A DNA stretch of 38,250 nt, taken from contig CALGPN010000027.1 in NCBI GenBank assembly GCA_937960435.1, forward strand, positions 1 to 38,250, in the 5' to 3' direction. Each line of letters begins with the position of its first letter. The first letter of the stretch is position 1. This stretch comes from an uncultured Desulfosoma sp. GTDB lineage: Bacteria; Desulfobacterota; Syntrophobacteria; Syntrophobacterales; DSM-9756. The translations under genes were made by a program, and so were the position numbers. The notes beneath the pieces were generated by a model that ran no database searches, was not told the origin of the DNA, and saw only the letters and a program-made list of their open reading frames with translations. Shown in pieces: positions 15,514-24,572 of this stretch.

Positions 15514-17346
15514 TTGAACCATCGCCTTTGCCGTTTCCTCACCGGCGTGGCCGTATCCCTCGTGATCCTCGGTGCGCCGTCGGCCCCTCGAGCGCAGACG
15601 GCCGCTCCTCCCATGGTGCGATTCATCCGCTTTGTGGGCCTCAAGTCATTTGAACCCGGCCGTTTGGAAAAGATCATGGTCACTCAAGCGAAACGGCTTC
15701 GCTGGGGGCGGGGCGTGCCGCTGGATGAGGCGGTGCTGCGGAATGATCTGGAACGGATTGAAACGTTTTACAAGAGCCAAGGTTTTTACGAAGCCCGCGT
15801 GCTATCCCATCGGCTGATCCAGCTGGGCGGTCGGGAAGTGATCCTGGAAATCACTTTGGATGAAGGACTCCCCGTCATGGTAGACCGTGTGGAGCTTACC
15901 GTGGACGGGGATCCTACCGGTCCGTGGCATGACGACCTTCTCGCCGCGATCCCCCTAAAACCTGGACGACGGTTCACGACGCCCGATTTCGAGGAGACGG
16001 AAAAAACGGTTCGGCATTTTCTGAGCCTTTGGGGGTACCCTCGGGCCGATGTGCGCACCGGCGGGACAATAGACAAGGAAGCCAAAAAAGCCCACATCCA
16101 GGTTGAAGTGACCCTGGGGCCTCTGTGCACCTTCGGCCCGGTTCGCGTGGAAGGGAACCGCCGCGTGGAGACGAGCCTGATCCTAAGGGAACTGACCTTT
16201 CGGCCCGGGGACCGGTACCGGGCTAAGGCCTTGGCGGATTCCCAAAAGCGCCTCATGGACCTCAAACTCTTCACCTTCGTGGACATCCAGCCCATGCTGG
16301 AAGAATCCTCGGGGACAGAGGTGCCCGTCTCCGTGGTGGTCAAGGAAGCCAAGAGTCAAACCGTGCGGCTGGGAGCCGGATACGGCACGGAAGACCAGGT
16401 GCGCGGCCGGATCAATTACGAGTACCGCAACATTTTCGGCGAGGGGCGGAACCTGGCGCTGGACGCCAAGGCGAGTTCCCTGGTGCGGTTTTTTGAAGGG
16501 CGGTTCACCCAGCCCCATTTTCTTGTGGATCCCTTCCGACTCACGGTTTCCGGCGGCGCTTCCCGTGAGATGCAGGAAAGCTATGAAAACGAGCAATTTT
16601 TCCTGCGGCCTCAAGTGACCTGGCAGTTTGCCGACCATTGGCTTTTCAATGCCGGACCCAACGTGGAAGCCAACCGGCTGGTCGATGTGGGATTGTCGCC
16701 CCGGGCCATCCGGCCGAGCGACCAGAAGGGCGAGGAGTATTTCATTTCGTCGTTGGTGTTCGGAGCGACCTATCAGCGGGTAGACAATCTTTTGGACCCT
16801 CGAAAAGGCGTGCAGCTGCTGCAGCGGTTTGAATGGGGTGGGACCCCCGTGGGTTCCGAAGTCGCCTTCGTGAAACTCGGCCTGGAAGGGCGCTCCTACG
16901 TGCCCGTCGATCCCTTGGGCGTTTTGGCCTTTCGGGCCAAGTGGGGGAGCATCGCAGCTTTGGAAAATACCACCCGAATTCCCATTTTCAAGAGATACTT
17001 CAGCGGCGGGAGCACGAGCATACGAGGCTATCCCTACCAGAAGTTGGGACCTCTGGACGACGAAGGAAACCCGCTCGGAGGCCTCACCCTGTTGGAACTG
17101 AGCAGCGAATGGCGTTTTCCCTTAAAAAGCTCCTGGGAGGGGGTGCTCTTTTTCGATACCGGCAATGTCTTCGAAACCCGTTATGAACTGCTCTGGGACC
17201 AACTGCGTTCCACCGTCGGAGCGGGCCTGCGCTACAAGACTTTAGTGGGCCCGCTGCGTCTCGATGTGGGCTACCAGCTGAACCCGCCCGATCAGGATTT
17301 CTTTAACCGCTACCAAATCCACCTGAGCATCGGTCAAGCGTTCTAA
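15514..17346 (+). CDS. tamA: TamA-like Omp85 outer-membrane barrel with POTRA domains
   Basis: A 610-residue protein of the Omp85 superfamily. A signal peptide (cleavage near PRA-QT) is followed by about three POTRA domains up to residue 270 and a 16-strand-type barrel to the end. The conserved loop-6 motif is visible in GGSTSIRGYPYQKLGP, and the chain ends in phenylalanine (SIGQAF), as expected for barrel insertion. The length and number of POTRA domains fit TamA better than BamA, which is nearer 800 residues with five. The start is TTG with a poor ribosome site; no later start keeps the signal peptide. It is the last gene of the tol run; its partner tamB lies just beyond a gene on the other strand. 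Confidence 0.82.
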   Translation: MNHRLCRFLTGVAVSLVILGAPSAPRAQTAAPPMVRFIRFVGLKSFEPGRLEKIMVTQAKRLRWGRGVPLDEAVLRNDLERIETFYKSQGFYEARVLSHRLIQLGGREVILEITLDEGLPVMVDRVELTVDGDPTGPWHDDLLAAIPLKPGRRFTTPDFEETEKTVRHFLSLWGYPRADVRTGGTIDKEAKKAHIQVEVTLGPLCTFGPVRVEGNRRVETSLILRELTFRPGDRYRAKALADSQKRLMDLKLFTFVDIQPMLEESSGTEVPVSVVVKEAKSQTVRLGAGYGTEDQVRGRINYEYRNIFGEGRNLALDAKASSLVRFFEGRFTQPHFLVDPFRLTVSGGASREMQESYENEQFFLRPQVTWQFADHWLFNAGPNVEANRLVDVGLSPRAIRPSDQKGEEYFISSLVFGATYQRVDNLLDPRKGVQLLQRFEWGGTPVGSEVAFVKLGLEGRSYVPVDPLGVLAFRAKWGSIAALENTTRIPIFKRYFSGGSTSIRGYPYQKLGPLDDEGNPLGGLTLLELSSEWRFPLKSSWEGVLFFDTGNVFETRYELLWDQLRSTVGAGLRYKTLVGPLRLDVGYQLNPPDQDFFNRYQIHLSIGQAF

Positions 17347-17388
17347 AGGGGTCGGAGGCCCTGGAAGGCATCAGGCCCTGGCGGGCCC

Positions 17389-18411
17389 CTACGGAATAAG
17401 GACGCCCGTGCCCTCGATGCGGTCGTTTTTGAGGTCCAGGAGGGCGTCGTTGGCCGCTTCCAGAGGATAAGTCCGCACGGTGGGCCGTACGGGGACGGCG
17501 GCGGCCGTCTCCAAAAGTTCCACCGCGTCTTGGCGGGTGTTGGCTGTCACACTGTGTACGTTTTTCTCGTAAAACAAGTGTGTTTCGTAATCCATGGGCG
17601 GGATGGCGCTCATGTAGATCCCGGCGAGAGCCAGGGTGCCTCCTTTTTCCAGGTGTTCCAGGGCCGCGGGGACGAGCGGCCCGGCCGGAGCGAACACGAT
17701 GGCGTGATGGACCTTGACGGGAAGATCCTGCGCGGAAGCCCCCGCCCAGACCGCCCCAAGCTCCAAGGCCAACTTTTGATGGCGTTCGGTGCGTGAGACG
17801 GCGTAGACCTCATAGCCCCAGTAGCGGGCGATCTGAATGACGATATGGGCGGAAGAGCCGAAGCCGTACAAGGCCAGGGTGCGCGGCGTCTTCCCGGGTT
17901 CACGGGATAACGGGCCGCACAAGGCCCGCTTGAGGCTCCGATAGCCGATGATGCCGGCACACAGGAGCGGGGTGGCTTCGGCGTCGGTGAGATTTTCGGG
18001 AATGGGATAGGCGAAATCCTCGTGGACGACGGCGTGGGTGGCGTAGCCGCCCGGGGCGTGATAGCCCGTAAAGAGCGCTTTTTCGCACAGATTCTCTCGC
18101 CCTTCCATGCAGTGCGCACAGACCCCGCATGTATGGCGGAGCCAGGCGATCCCCACGCGATCTCCTTCCCGGAAACGCGCGGCGCCGGGTCCTTTCTTGT
18201 CCACACGTCCCACGATCTGATGGCCGGGAATGACGGCACGCCCCAGCGGAGGCAGTTCCCCTTCCACCACATGCAAGTCGGTGCGGCACACGCCGCAGGC
18301 GGCCACCCGCACCCGGATTTCCCCGACGGCGGGTTCGGGGTCGGGAAGCTCATGGAGCACAAGGGGCTTTTGTTCCACCGGAGCGCAGCGAGTCAGCACC
18401 ATGGCTTTCAT
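17389..18411 (-). CDS. Zinc-dependent alcohol dehydrogenase family protein
   Basis: A 340-residue medium-chain dehydrogenase/reductase. Catalytic zinc ligands are seen in ACGVCRTDLH and the GHQIVG histidine-glutamine site; the structural zinc is bound by the four cysteines of CGVCAHCMEGRENLC. The NAD(P) Rossmann part has LALYGFGSSAHIVIQIARYWG, an altered form of the usual GxGxxG. This resembles the bacterial subgroup with the ACGVCRTDLHVVEG block near the N-terminus. The start at 18411 has GGAGG eight nt upstream; the frame is open 39 nt further. It sits alone on the minus strand between tamA and tamB and its substrate is unknown. The 42 bp between its stop and that of tamA hold only a weak GC-rich hairpin. 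Confidence 0.85.
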   Translation of the reverse strand: MKAMVLTRCAPVEQKPLVLHELPDPEPAVGEIRVRVAACGVCRTDLHVVEGELPPLGRAVIPGHQIVGRVDKKGPGAARFREGDRVGIAWLRHTCGVCAHCMEGRENLCEKALFTGYHAPGGYATHAVVHEDFAYPIPENLTDAEATPLLCAGIIGYRSLKRALCGPLSREPGKTPRTLALYGFGSSAHIVIQIARYWGYEVYAVSRTERHQKLALELGAVWAGASAQDLPVKVHHAIVFAPAGPLVPAALEHLEKGGTLALAGIYMSAIPPMDYETHLFYEKNVHSVTANTRQDAVELLETAAAVPVRPTVRTYPLEAANDALLDLKNDRIEGTGVLIP

Positions 18412-18453
18412 GGCATGGCCTCCATGGAAAAACCCTAAGATCACGAACATGAG

Positions 18454-18482
18454 TTGATTTGGCGGGCCGAGTCGTTGATAAT
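18454..18482 (+). promoter_or_regulatory. Probable sigma-70 promoter of tamB
   Basis: TTGATT (18454-18459) and GATAAT (18477-18482) stand exactly 17 bp apart, five of six matches at -10 and four at -35. Transcription should start near 18489. This lies inside the theoretical upstream extension of the tamB frame and therefore supports the GTG start at 18535. Confidence 0.6.
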
Positions 18483-18534
18483 CGCCTCATGGAAAAATGC
18501 GAGACGACGCCACCCGCCGAGGGATGATCGAAAC

Positions 18535-21500
18535 GTGGGATCTCTAAAAGGTCAAGAAAAAACACGATCCAACCTGAGAAAAAAGCACACGGCCGCCAGT
18601 TCCAAAGCTTTTCCCGCGACCGTCAAAGGGCTGATCGCCGTCGGGGCGGTCGGTATCGTCGGCCTTCTCCTCCTCGTTGTCCTGATCCACACCCCATGGT
18701 TTCAGGAGCGACTGATCCGCGCCGCAGCCGCGCGCATCCAGGAAGAAACCGGCGTTCGCGTGGAAATGAGCGGTTATCGATGGCACCCTTTCCGGAGCCT
18801 TCAGATCGAGGAACTTTCCGCAGAGGCGGACGGACGCCGGGTGTTCTCCGCGGCAGCGCTCCGCGTGGACTACACCCTCACGTGGGCTCGACCTCACCTG
18901 AACCTCCGCGATGTGGTCGTCATCCGGCCCGTTCTGCGGCTCGAAAAGAATGCCCGCGGTTCCTGGAGTCTGCCCTTATCGGCCGAAAAAGGCGCGCGAA
19001 GCGCCCCGGGGCCCGGTTGGCGTTGGGATGGGCTGCCTCCCGTGACCATCACCGTGGTTTCGGGGCGGATCCAAGGCTTCGACGGCGACCGATGCGTGAT
19101 GGACGTAGCCGAAATGAACGGCCGAATGAGCCTGCGCGGGCGGGCCGAGGAAGGCCGTTCAGGTGTGGAAATTTCCTTGGACTCTTGGACGATGGAGCTT
19201 CTGGAGCCGGTCCGCGACACGGTGCAGCTGACCTCGCAGGTTTTATACGCCGACGGGATGCTCCATCTGGAACGCTTTGCCGCCACGGTCAACGAAACGT
19301 CACACGTGACGGCATCCGGCACGTGGTATGATCTTCCCGATGGGCCGCTGGCCATGGAGCTTCGGATGGCGCCATGGCGATTTTCCATGAAAGAAATCGG
19401 CGGCCGGGAGGCAATCCTAAAGGACGTCGAATCCCTTGAAGGCACGATCCGGCTGGAAGGAACCGCGAAAGATCTCCTGTGCCGTTATGATTTTCAAAGT
19501 TCCCGAGGCAACCTCACCGGAGAGGCGCAGTGGATCACATCAGGAGAAACGGGCCGGCTGAGCGCTCAAGCGTCGCTCGGCGAACTGCTTCTTCCCTTGG
19601 GGGCGAGGGGCCCCACGGCGGTTTCGGGAACCGCGCAGCTGACCCTGGAATGGAACGGCATCGGCGAACCCAAGGGGACCTTTTTGGCCGTGTTGCATAA
19701 GTTCGCCGGCGGCTCTCTCACCCTGCGCGACCTCGCGGTCGATGCGGTCTATGACGCAGGGGTTCTCACGGTGCGACGCGCGGCAGCCCGCGTGAGGGAT
19801 ACGGGCAGGGTGGAAATATCAGGAACTGCGGTTGTCCCAAGGGAAAAGGGCTCCAAGGCGACGGCCGAGCCGGTCCTGGATTTCCGTGTGGAACTGGATC
19901 GGCTGCCCTTGGCCGCTTTCCAGGACTTGATGCCGCAGCGGGCCATGGCGGGGAGCGTTTCGGGTCGCGGCACCCTGCAGGGGGCATTTCCGGCTTTGAT
20001 CTGGACGGGGTCCCTGACGGCGACGGACGTGGCCCTTGCGCCCTTTCGAGCCAAGAAGGTAACGATCGATGGGGTCTCCAGCCTTGCCGGCTTCCGTGGA
20101 GCCCGAAAGCTCACCGTGGACGTGCTCTCTTTCGCCTATGGCGATCGTTCCGGCGATTCCCTTTCCATCAGTTTCCGACAGGATCCCGCGGGGGATTCCG
20201 TTCCCTTTGAAGCGGAAGGGCGGCGTCTCCTCGGAGCGGATCGCATGACGGTCAAGGGGACCGTGACGTCGCTCTTCGATTTCCCCACGGTCTTGCGACT
20301 GGACAAGGCGGAGATATGGGCGGGAGGAGAAAATTTCCAAATTCAGGGTGAGGTTCGATACAAAAAAGATATTCTCGAAGTGGCTGCGGTCCGCGCGATG
20401 CACGGGAGCGAGCAGGCCGTGGTCCAGGGAACGATTCGAGTGCCCGGTCCCGTGGATCTTTCCGTGCAGTTGGCCGGCGTGAATATGGGGTCGTGGCTTG
20501 CCAAGTTTTTGGGGGATGGGCGGTTCAACCCCCGAGAGCCCGACAAGGTTTCGCCGGCTTTACGGGGGACGCGACAGGAGCAGGAAAAACCTCAGACGGC
20601 GCCTCGGAGCACCCAAGAATTCTTTTCCGTTCATCGGCTCGGCCGCGTCGACGGTCGGTTACGCCTTCAGGGGTCGTGGGATAATCCTATGGCTGTCTTT
20701 GACGGCGCTGCCTCCGAGCTGGACGTTCCGGGTCTGGGCCGGAGCGTTCTGGCCTTCTCGGCGCGTTACGAAAAGGGAACGCTCTCCGGGCGCGGGGAAC
20801 TTTCCAGCGCGTCCCTGGAAAACCCGGTGATCGTGGAAGGGGCCTGGCCCATGCAAGCGGAGCTGGTTCCTTTTAGGGTCGTTCCGGCCGAGGGCCGTGA
20901 AGGGCGCCTGCGCCTCTCGGCCCGGGATGTATCGTTGGAGCGTTTTCAGGCGTTGATTCCCTTGGAGAACCTCACAGGCCGGGCCTCATGGGATGTACGT
21001 CTCACCGGGCCTCTGAGGGCCCTCCGCTTCGACGGTGCCGGAACCGTGACCCAAGCCGCCTTCCGCTGGCCCGGTTGGGGCGAGCGATTGGAAAACATGG
21101 AAATTCGGTGGCGTGCCGAAGGGCAATCCATCTTGATCGAGGAGGCCGTCTTTACCCTTTTGGGCGGCCGAGCGCGGGCTCATGGCGAAATCCGGCTGCC
21201 CCAAGGCCGTTTTGACGGCTATACGGTGCATGTGGCGGGGGAAAACGTACAGTTTCCCGAAATTTTCGGGATCGAAGGCGAAGGCTCCGCACGCGGCACG
21301 ATTGCTCAGCAGGGTGAGGCCTTCTCGCCCGACATTTCCGGCGAGGTGGTTCTGAGCAAGGCGTCCATCAATTTGGGGGAATTGGAAAAGGACGTGGCCC
21401 GCCAAATTCGTGTGGTGGAAGAAACCGGGGACGGCCCGGTGGTCCGCATCGGGCGTCGGCGGGCTCCGGCCGAGAAAACCGAGGGGTTTCAGAATGTGGC

Positions 21501-22215
21501 CATGAAGCTCGAGATCCGGCTGCCTCCCAAAGGCGCCCGGGCGCGGGGATTCGGGTTGGACGCGGAAGTCCAGGGGAGCGCGGTGCTCCAGAAAGCCCGA
21601 GGCGGCCCCGTCCAGCTCCTCGGCACCCTGTCCACATCCACAGGGGAGTACGCGTTTCAGGGCGTGCGATTCAAAATCGTCGAGGGGGAAGTCACCTTCC
21701 GGGGTCACGCGCCGCCCGATCCGTTTCTTTCCCTCACATGCCGCAAAGATGTTCGGGATGTGAGCATTACGGCTTCTTTGTCCGGGCAGCTCAGTCGTCC
21801 CGCGCTGGTTTTTTCCAGCTTTCCCGAAATGGACCAGGTGGATATCGTGTCGGTGTTGTTGTACGGACGGCCGGCGAGGGACCTCAGCGCGAGTCAGTCC
21901 CGGGACCTGCAGGATCGGGGTCTCCAGTTCGTGTGGGGAGGGACGACGCCGGTGGTCAAGAGCCTTTTAGGCAAGACGCCGCTTTCGCCGGATGCCGTGG
22001 ATATCAAGGGCACGGAAAACGGCAGCGTGGTGGAAATCGGCAAGTATCTCACGCCTGAGCTGTACGTCACCTACCAAAAAGGGCTGGAAGGGGACGACAA
22101 GGATGAACTTCGGGCCGAATACCGCGTGAACCGATACCTTTCGGTGGAAAGCCAGGTGGGCCGAGAGGATCGTGCCGGTGTGGACGTGTTTTTCCGCTAT
22201 GATTTCGGGAATTGA
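18535..22215 (+). CDS. tamB: TamB-like translocation/assembly protein (DUF490)
   Basis: A protein of about 1226 residues. It has one N-terminal membrane helix (about residues 31-51) after a basic stretch; the rest is a very long periplasmic part made of repeating beta-rich segments, as in the AsmA-like bridge proteins. The C-terminal DUF490 region is recognisable: FQGVRFKIVEGEVTFRG, then FSSFPEMDQVDIVSVLLYGR, and the ending VDVFFRYDFGN. TamB works with TamA and is thought to move lipids or barrel proteins between the membranes. I chose the GTG at 18535, with GAGGGATGA upstream, because a good promoter lies across the earlier TTG at 18454. Unlike most genomes it does not directly follow tamA. 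Confidence 0.87.
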   Translation: MGSLKGQEKTRSNLRKKHTAASSKAFPATVKGLIAVGAVGIVGLLLLVVLIHTPWFQERLIRAAAARIQEETGVRVEMSGYRWHPFRSLQIEELSAEADGRRVFSAAALRVDYTLTWARPHLNLRDVVVIRPVLRLEKNARGSWSLPLSAEKGARSAPGPGWRWDGLPPVTITVVSGRIQGFDGDRCVMDVAEMNGRMSLRGRAEEGRSGVEISLDSWTMELLEPVRDTVQLTSQVLYADGMLHLERFAATVNETSHVTASGTWYDLPDGPLAMELRMAPWRFSMKEIGGREAILKDVESLEGTIRLEGTAKDLLCRYDFQSSRGNLTGEAQWITSGETGRLSAQASLGELLLPLGARGPTAVSGTAQLTLEWNGIGEPKGTFLAVLHKFAGGSLTLRDLAVDAVYDAGVLTVRRAAARVRDTGRVEISGTAVVPREKGSKATAEPVLDFRVELDRLPLAAFQDLMPQRAMAGSVSGRGTLQGAFPALIWTGSLTATDVALAPFRAKKVTIDGVSSLAGFRGARKLTVDVLSFAYGDRSGDSLSISFRQDPAGDSVPFEAEGRRLLGADRMTVKGTVTSLFDFPTVLRLDKAEIWAGGENFQIQGEVRYKKDILEVAAVRAMHGSEQAVVQGTIRVPGPVDLSVQLAGVNMGSWLAKFLGDGRFNPREPDKVSPALRGTRQEQEKPQTAPRSTQEFFSVHRLGRVDGRLRLQGSWDNPMAVFDGAASELDVPGLGRSVLAFSARYEKGTLSGRGELSSASLENPVIVEGAWPMQAELVPFRVVPAEGREGRLRLSARDVSLERFQALIPLENLTGRASWDVRLTGPLRALRFDGAGTVTQAAFRWPGWGERLENMEIRWRAEGQSILIEEAVFTLLGGRARAHGEIRLPQGRFDGYTVHVAGENVQFPEIFGIEGEGSARGTIAQQGEAFSPDISGEVVLSKASINLGELEKDVARQIRVVEETGDGPVVRIGRRRAPAEKTEGFQNVAMKLEIRLPPKGARARGFGLDAEVQGSAVLQKARGGPVQLLGTLSTSTGEYAFQGVRFKIVEGEVTFRGHAPPDPFLSLTCRKDVRDVSITASLSGQLSRPALVFSSFPEMDQVDIVSVLLYGRPARDLSASQSRDLQDRGLQFVWGGTTPVVKSLLGKTPLSPDAVDIKGTENGSVVEIGKYLTPELYVTYQKGLEGDDKDELRAEYRVNRYLSVESQVGREDRAGVDVFFRYDFGN

Positions 22216-22232
22216 CGAAGAGGAGTTGAGCC

Positions 22233-22433
22233 ATGAAAATGCAGGAAATCCGAGTGAAAGCCAAGGCGCTGGGCATCAACTCTTTTGGGAAAAAAAAGGC
22301 CGAGCTCATTCGCGAAATCCAGAGGGCCGAGGGCAACTTCGATTGCTTCGGCACGGCCCGAGGTTACTGCGACCAGATGGATTGCTGCTTTCGGGATTTG
22401 TGCCTCGCCGAAGGCGATGAAAAGCGCCGCTGA
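22233..22433 (+). CDS. Small SAP-domain protein
   Basis: A 66-residue protein. Its first 35 residues look like a SAP motif (IRVKAKALGINSFGKKKAELIREIQ), a helix-turn-helix-like nucleic-acid-binding fold. The second half has four cysteines: Cys38, then YCDQMDCCFRDLC, which could bind metal. Similar mini-proteins occur in Desulfobacterota from memory; their function is unknown to me. GAGGAG precedes the ATG. It follows tamB by 17 bp and may be co-transcribed with it. Confidence 0.75.
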   Translation: MKMQEIRVKAKALGINSFGKKKAELIREIQRAEGNFDCFGTARGYCDQMDCCFRDLCLAEGDEKRR

Positions 22434-22463
22434 AAACCTCACGATATGCTTGAAAGGACGACG

Positions 22464-22832
22464 ATGGAAACGCAACCCGCTGAGAAAAAAATGGAACTCC
22501 TGAAAGTCCAGAATCAGAAAAAACCCGAGCAGGTCATCTCTGTTGTCCGAGATCCTCACGACCAGGGTTTCCACACAGAAGGTCTCAAGCGCCTTTTCGG
22601 CCTCAAGGAGATTTGGATCGACACCCGAAATCTCACGGAATCCGTCCTGGAATTCGCCCAGGTGCTCTCCTTCATCATGGAAACGATCTCGGAGGCTCAA
22701 GACTTGGGCTTGCCTTTCGGCTACCAGGACGAATTCACCTTCCACGGGCTCCGCTATTCCCTCAAAGACCGGGGCGACTATCGCGTGCTGCGCCGCATTC
22801 CCGACTTCGGCCAAGCGGCCTACGATGAGTGA
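22464..22832 (+). CDS. Unrecognised 122-residue protein
   Basis: I do not recognise this protein. It has no signal peptide or membrane segment. It begins with a charged, lysine- and glutamate-rich stretch, then a probable mixed alpha/beta fold (EQVISVVRDPHDQGFHTEGL, LKEIWIDTRNLTESVLEF, YQDEFTFHGLRYSLKDRGDY). The start at 22464 has AAAGGA upstream; an ATG at 22446 is in frame. Codon use matches its neighbours, with G/C favoured at third positions, so it looks like a real gene. It is the last of the tamB run and ends 6 bp before the convergent reductase gene. Confidence 0.65.
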   Translation: METQPAEKKMELLKVQNQKKPEQVISVVRDPHDQGFHTEGLKRLFGLKEIWIDTRNLTESVLEFAQVLSFIMETISEAQDLGLPFGYQDEFTFHGLRYSLKDRGDYRVLRRIPDFGQAAYDE

Positions 22833-22838
22833 GGATTT

Positions 22839-24440
22839 TCAGTTTTTTGTCCAGTAGGGGTGGGACAGATCCTCGAAAATGGTCATGGCCGCCCCGGCAC
22901 CGGCCCCGACGGCCGTGACGATCTGCTTATAGCCGCCCTCCACATCCCCGGCGCAGTAGATCCCGGGCACCGTGGTCCGGTGGAATCCGTCGTGGCGGAT
23001 ATAGCCTTCGGGGGTGAGTTCGGCGCCTACGGCTTGCGCGAGGCGGGTTTCCGGCACATAACCGACGGCGATGAACACGGCATCTGCGGGGACCGTAAAG
23101 GTCTGATTCGTGGCGTTGTTCAGAAGTACCACATGAGTGACCTTTTTGTCCCCGTGAATTTCCTTGACTTCCGTGTTCCACAGCACGGGGAGGCCCGCAT
23201 CGTTTAAGGCCTTAATGAGATGGTCCTGGGCGCGGAGACGATCGCGCCGATGAACCAGAGTCGTCTGGACGCCGATGTGATGGAGATGCAGCGCTTCGGT
23301 CACAGCGCTGTTTCCCCCGCCAATCACGAGCGCTTTTTTCCCCTTGTAGAGCGGCCCGTCGCACGTGCTGCAAAAACTCACGCCCCGACCCGCGAGGCGA
23401 CTTTCTCCGGGAACCCCAAGCCGCCTGTAGGAGGCTCCCGTGGCGAGAAGGACCGCCCGTGTTTGAAAAGCCCTCCGGTTAGTCTTGACTTCCATGACGG
23501 GCGAAAGGGCGATATCCACGACTTCTTCGTTGGGGAAAATCTGCACGTATTCCATGGCGTGGGCGACCATGATGTCCACCAGGGTCTTGCCGGCAATGCG
23601 GGCGAAACCGGGGTAGTTTTCCACGACAGGGGTTGTCGCCACTTGGCCGCCCAAAGTGCCGCGTTCGACCACAGCGGTGCGAAGGCCGCTTCGCACGGCG
23701 TAAATTCCGGCCGTCAGCCCTGCAGGGCCGCCGCCAACGATGACGAGATCCGTTTCCACGCGTTCCGCGTCGCTTTCCGGAATGAAAATGGTTTGAGGTT
23801 CCATTTTTTCCAGCGAAGCCATGAAGAGCTCTTCCGGCTGGGCTCCTTGGGCGATGAGCGTTTCGCCCGCAAAGGTTTGCGGCACACTGAAAGCCGAATA
23901 TTTTTCTGCAAGATCGGGATTGAATTGGATATCGACAATCTCGGCGGAAACCAGATCCGGCCGTTCCACGGCGGCTTTGACGGCATTGACGGCCTGCTGC
24001 GGGCAATAAGGGCAGGTGGCGCTCACGAACACACGCACATCCCTTGGGTCTTTCAGACGATCGAGAACCTTTTTCGCCTGGGGGCCGAGGCCGCTCTGGC
24101 GCGTGCCGACGAGGAGCAAGATTTCCACGAACGTGCGACCTTCTTCTCCCAGAGGGAGCCCCAAATAGCGGATACGGTACCGCTCGGGTTCGAAAACCAG
24201 CGCGGGCGCTCTGTGGATTCCCCACGTACGGACGCGCCGATCCGTTACGTCCAACTCCTCATAGGTGATCTTGTCCGAAAGGGGTCGAAAAAGGCGAATG
24301 AACTCCCGCGCAGTTTCCGTGACCGCGTCACGCCGACTTTGATCCAAGACCACCGAAACCGAAACAGGGTAGGGGAGTTTCTTGAAGAGTTCCCTAAGGT
24401 GCTTTTTTACATCCATCGGCAATTCCGCCTGACGGGCCAT
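22839..24440 (-). CDS. AhpF-like thioredoxin reductase with N-terminal tandem thioredoxin folds
   Basis: A 533-residue flavoprotein. Residues 1-220 form two thioredoxin-like folds, as in AhpF and in the protein disulfide oxidoreductases; only the second has a redox pair, Cys143-Pro-Tyr-Cys146. Residues 230-533 are a thioredoxin reductase: FAD site VIVGGGPAGLTAG, redox pair Cys357-Ser-Thr-Cys360 followed by DG, NAD(P) site VIGGGNSAVTEAL, and the FAD signature GIYCAGDVEGG. It should pass electrons from NAD(P)H through FAD to its own CPYC pair and then to a peroxiredoxin or another disulfide substrate. No ahpC lies here. GGAGG stands 7 nt before the ATG. A promoter is proposed at 24501-24530. 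Confidence 0.87.
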   Translation of the reverse strand: MARQAELPMDVKKHLRELFKKLPYPVSVSVVLDQSRRDAVTETAREFIRLFRPLSDKITYEELDVTDRRVRTWGIHRAPALVFEPERYRIRYLGLPLGEEGRTFVEILLLVGTRQSGLGPQAKKVLDRLKDPRDVRVFVSATCPYCPQQAVNAVKAAVERPDLVSAEIVDIQFNPDLAEKYSAFSVPQTFAGETLIAQGAQPEELFMASLEKMEPQTIFIPESDAERVETDLVIVGGGPAGLTAGIYAVRSGLRTAVVERGTLGGQVATTPVVENYPGFARIAGKTLVDIMVAHAMEYVQIFPNEEVVDIALSPVMEVKTNRRAFQTRAVLLATGASYRRLGVPGESRLAGRGVSFCSTCDGPLYKGKKALVIGGGNSAVTEALHLHHIGVQTTLVHRRDRLRAQDHLIKALNDAGLPVLWNTEVKEIHGDKKVTHVVLLNNATNQTFTVPADAVFIAVGYVPETRLAQAVGAELTPEGYIRHDGFHRTTVPGIYCAGDVEGGYKQIVTAVGAGAGAAMTIFEDLSHPYWTKN

Positions 24441-24500
24441 GCTTTTCCTCCGTGATGCCTACAAATTCCCCCGGTTTCACCGGCCTTGTGCCTTTTGATG

Positions 24501-24530
24501 ATTGTCTTCGAGGCTGCATTTTATAGTCAA
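24501..24530 (-). promoter_or_regulatory. Probable promoter of the AhpF-like reductase gene
   Basis: Read on the minus strand, TTGACT (24530-24525) and GACAAT (24506-24501) are 18 bp apart, with five and four matches to consensus. A TATAAA overlaps just downstream of the -35 box and could form a second, poorer promoter. The start of transcription would lie near 24494, about 55 nt before the ATG. Confidence 0.45.
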
Positions 24531-24572
24531 AAACCGCCTCATTGAATAGCCGTCGCCGTAGCCGCAGTAGCC

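Noticed and set aside
15514-17346. BamA
   Set aside because: At 610 residues with about three POTRA domains it is too short, and tamB lies close by.
17347-17388. A bidirectional terminator between tamA and the dehydrogenase gene
   Set aside because: Only a 5-bp GGCCC/GGGCC stem is seen, with no T tract on either strand.
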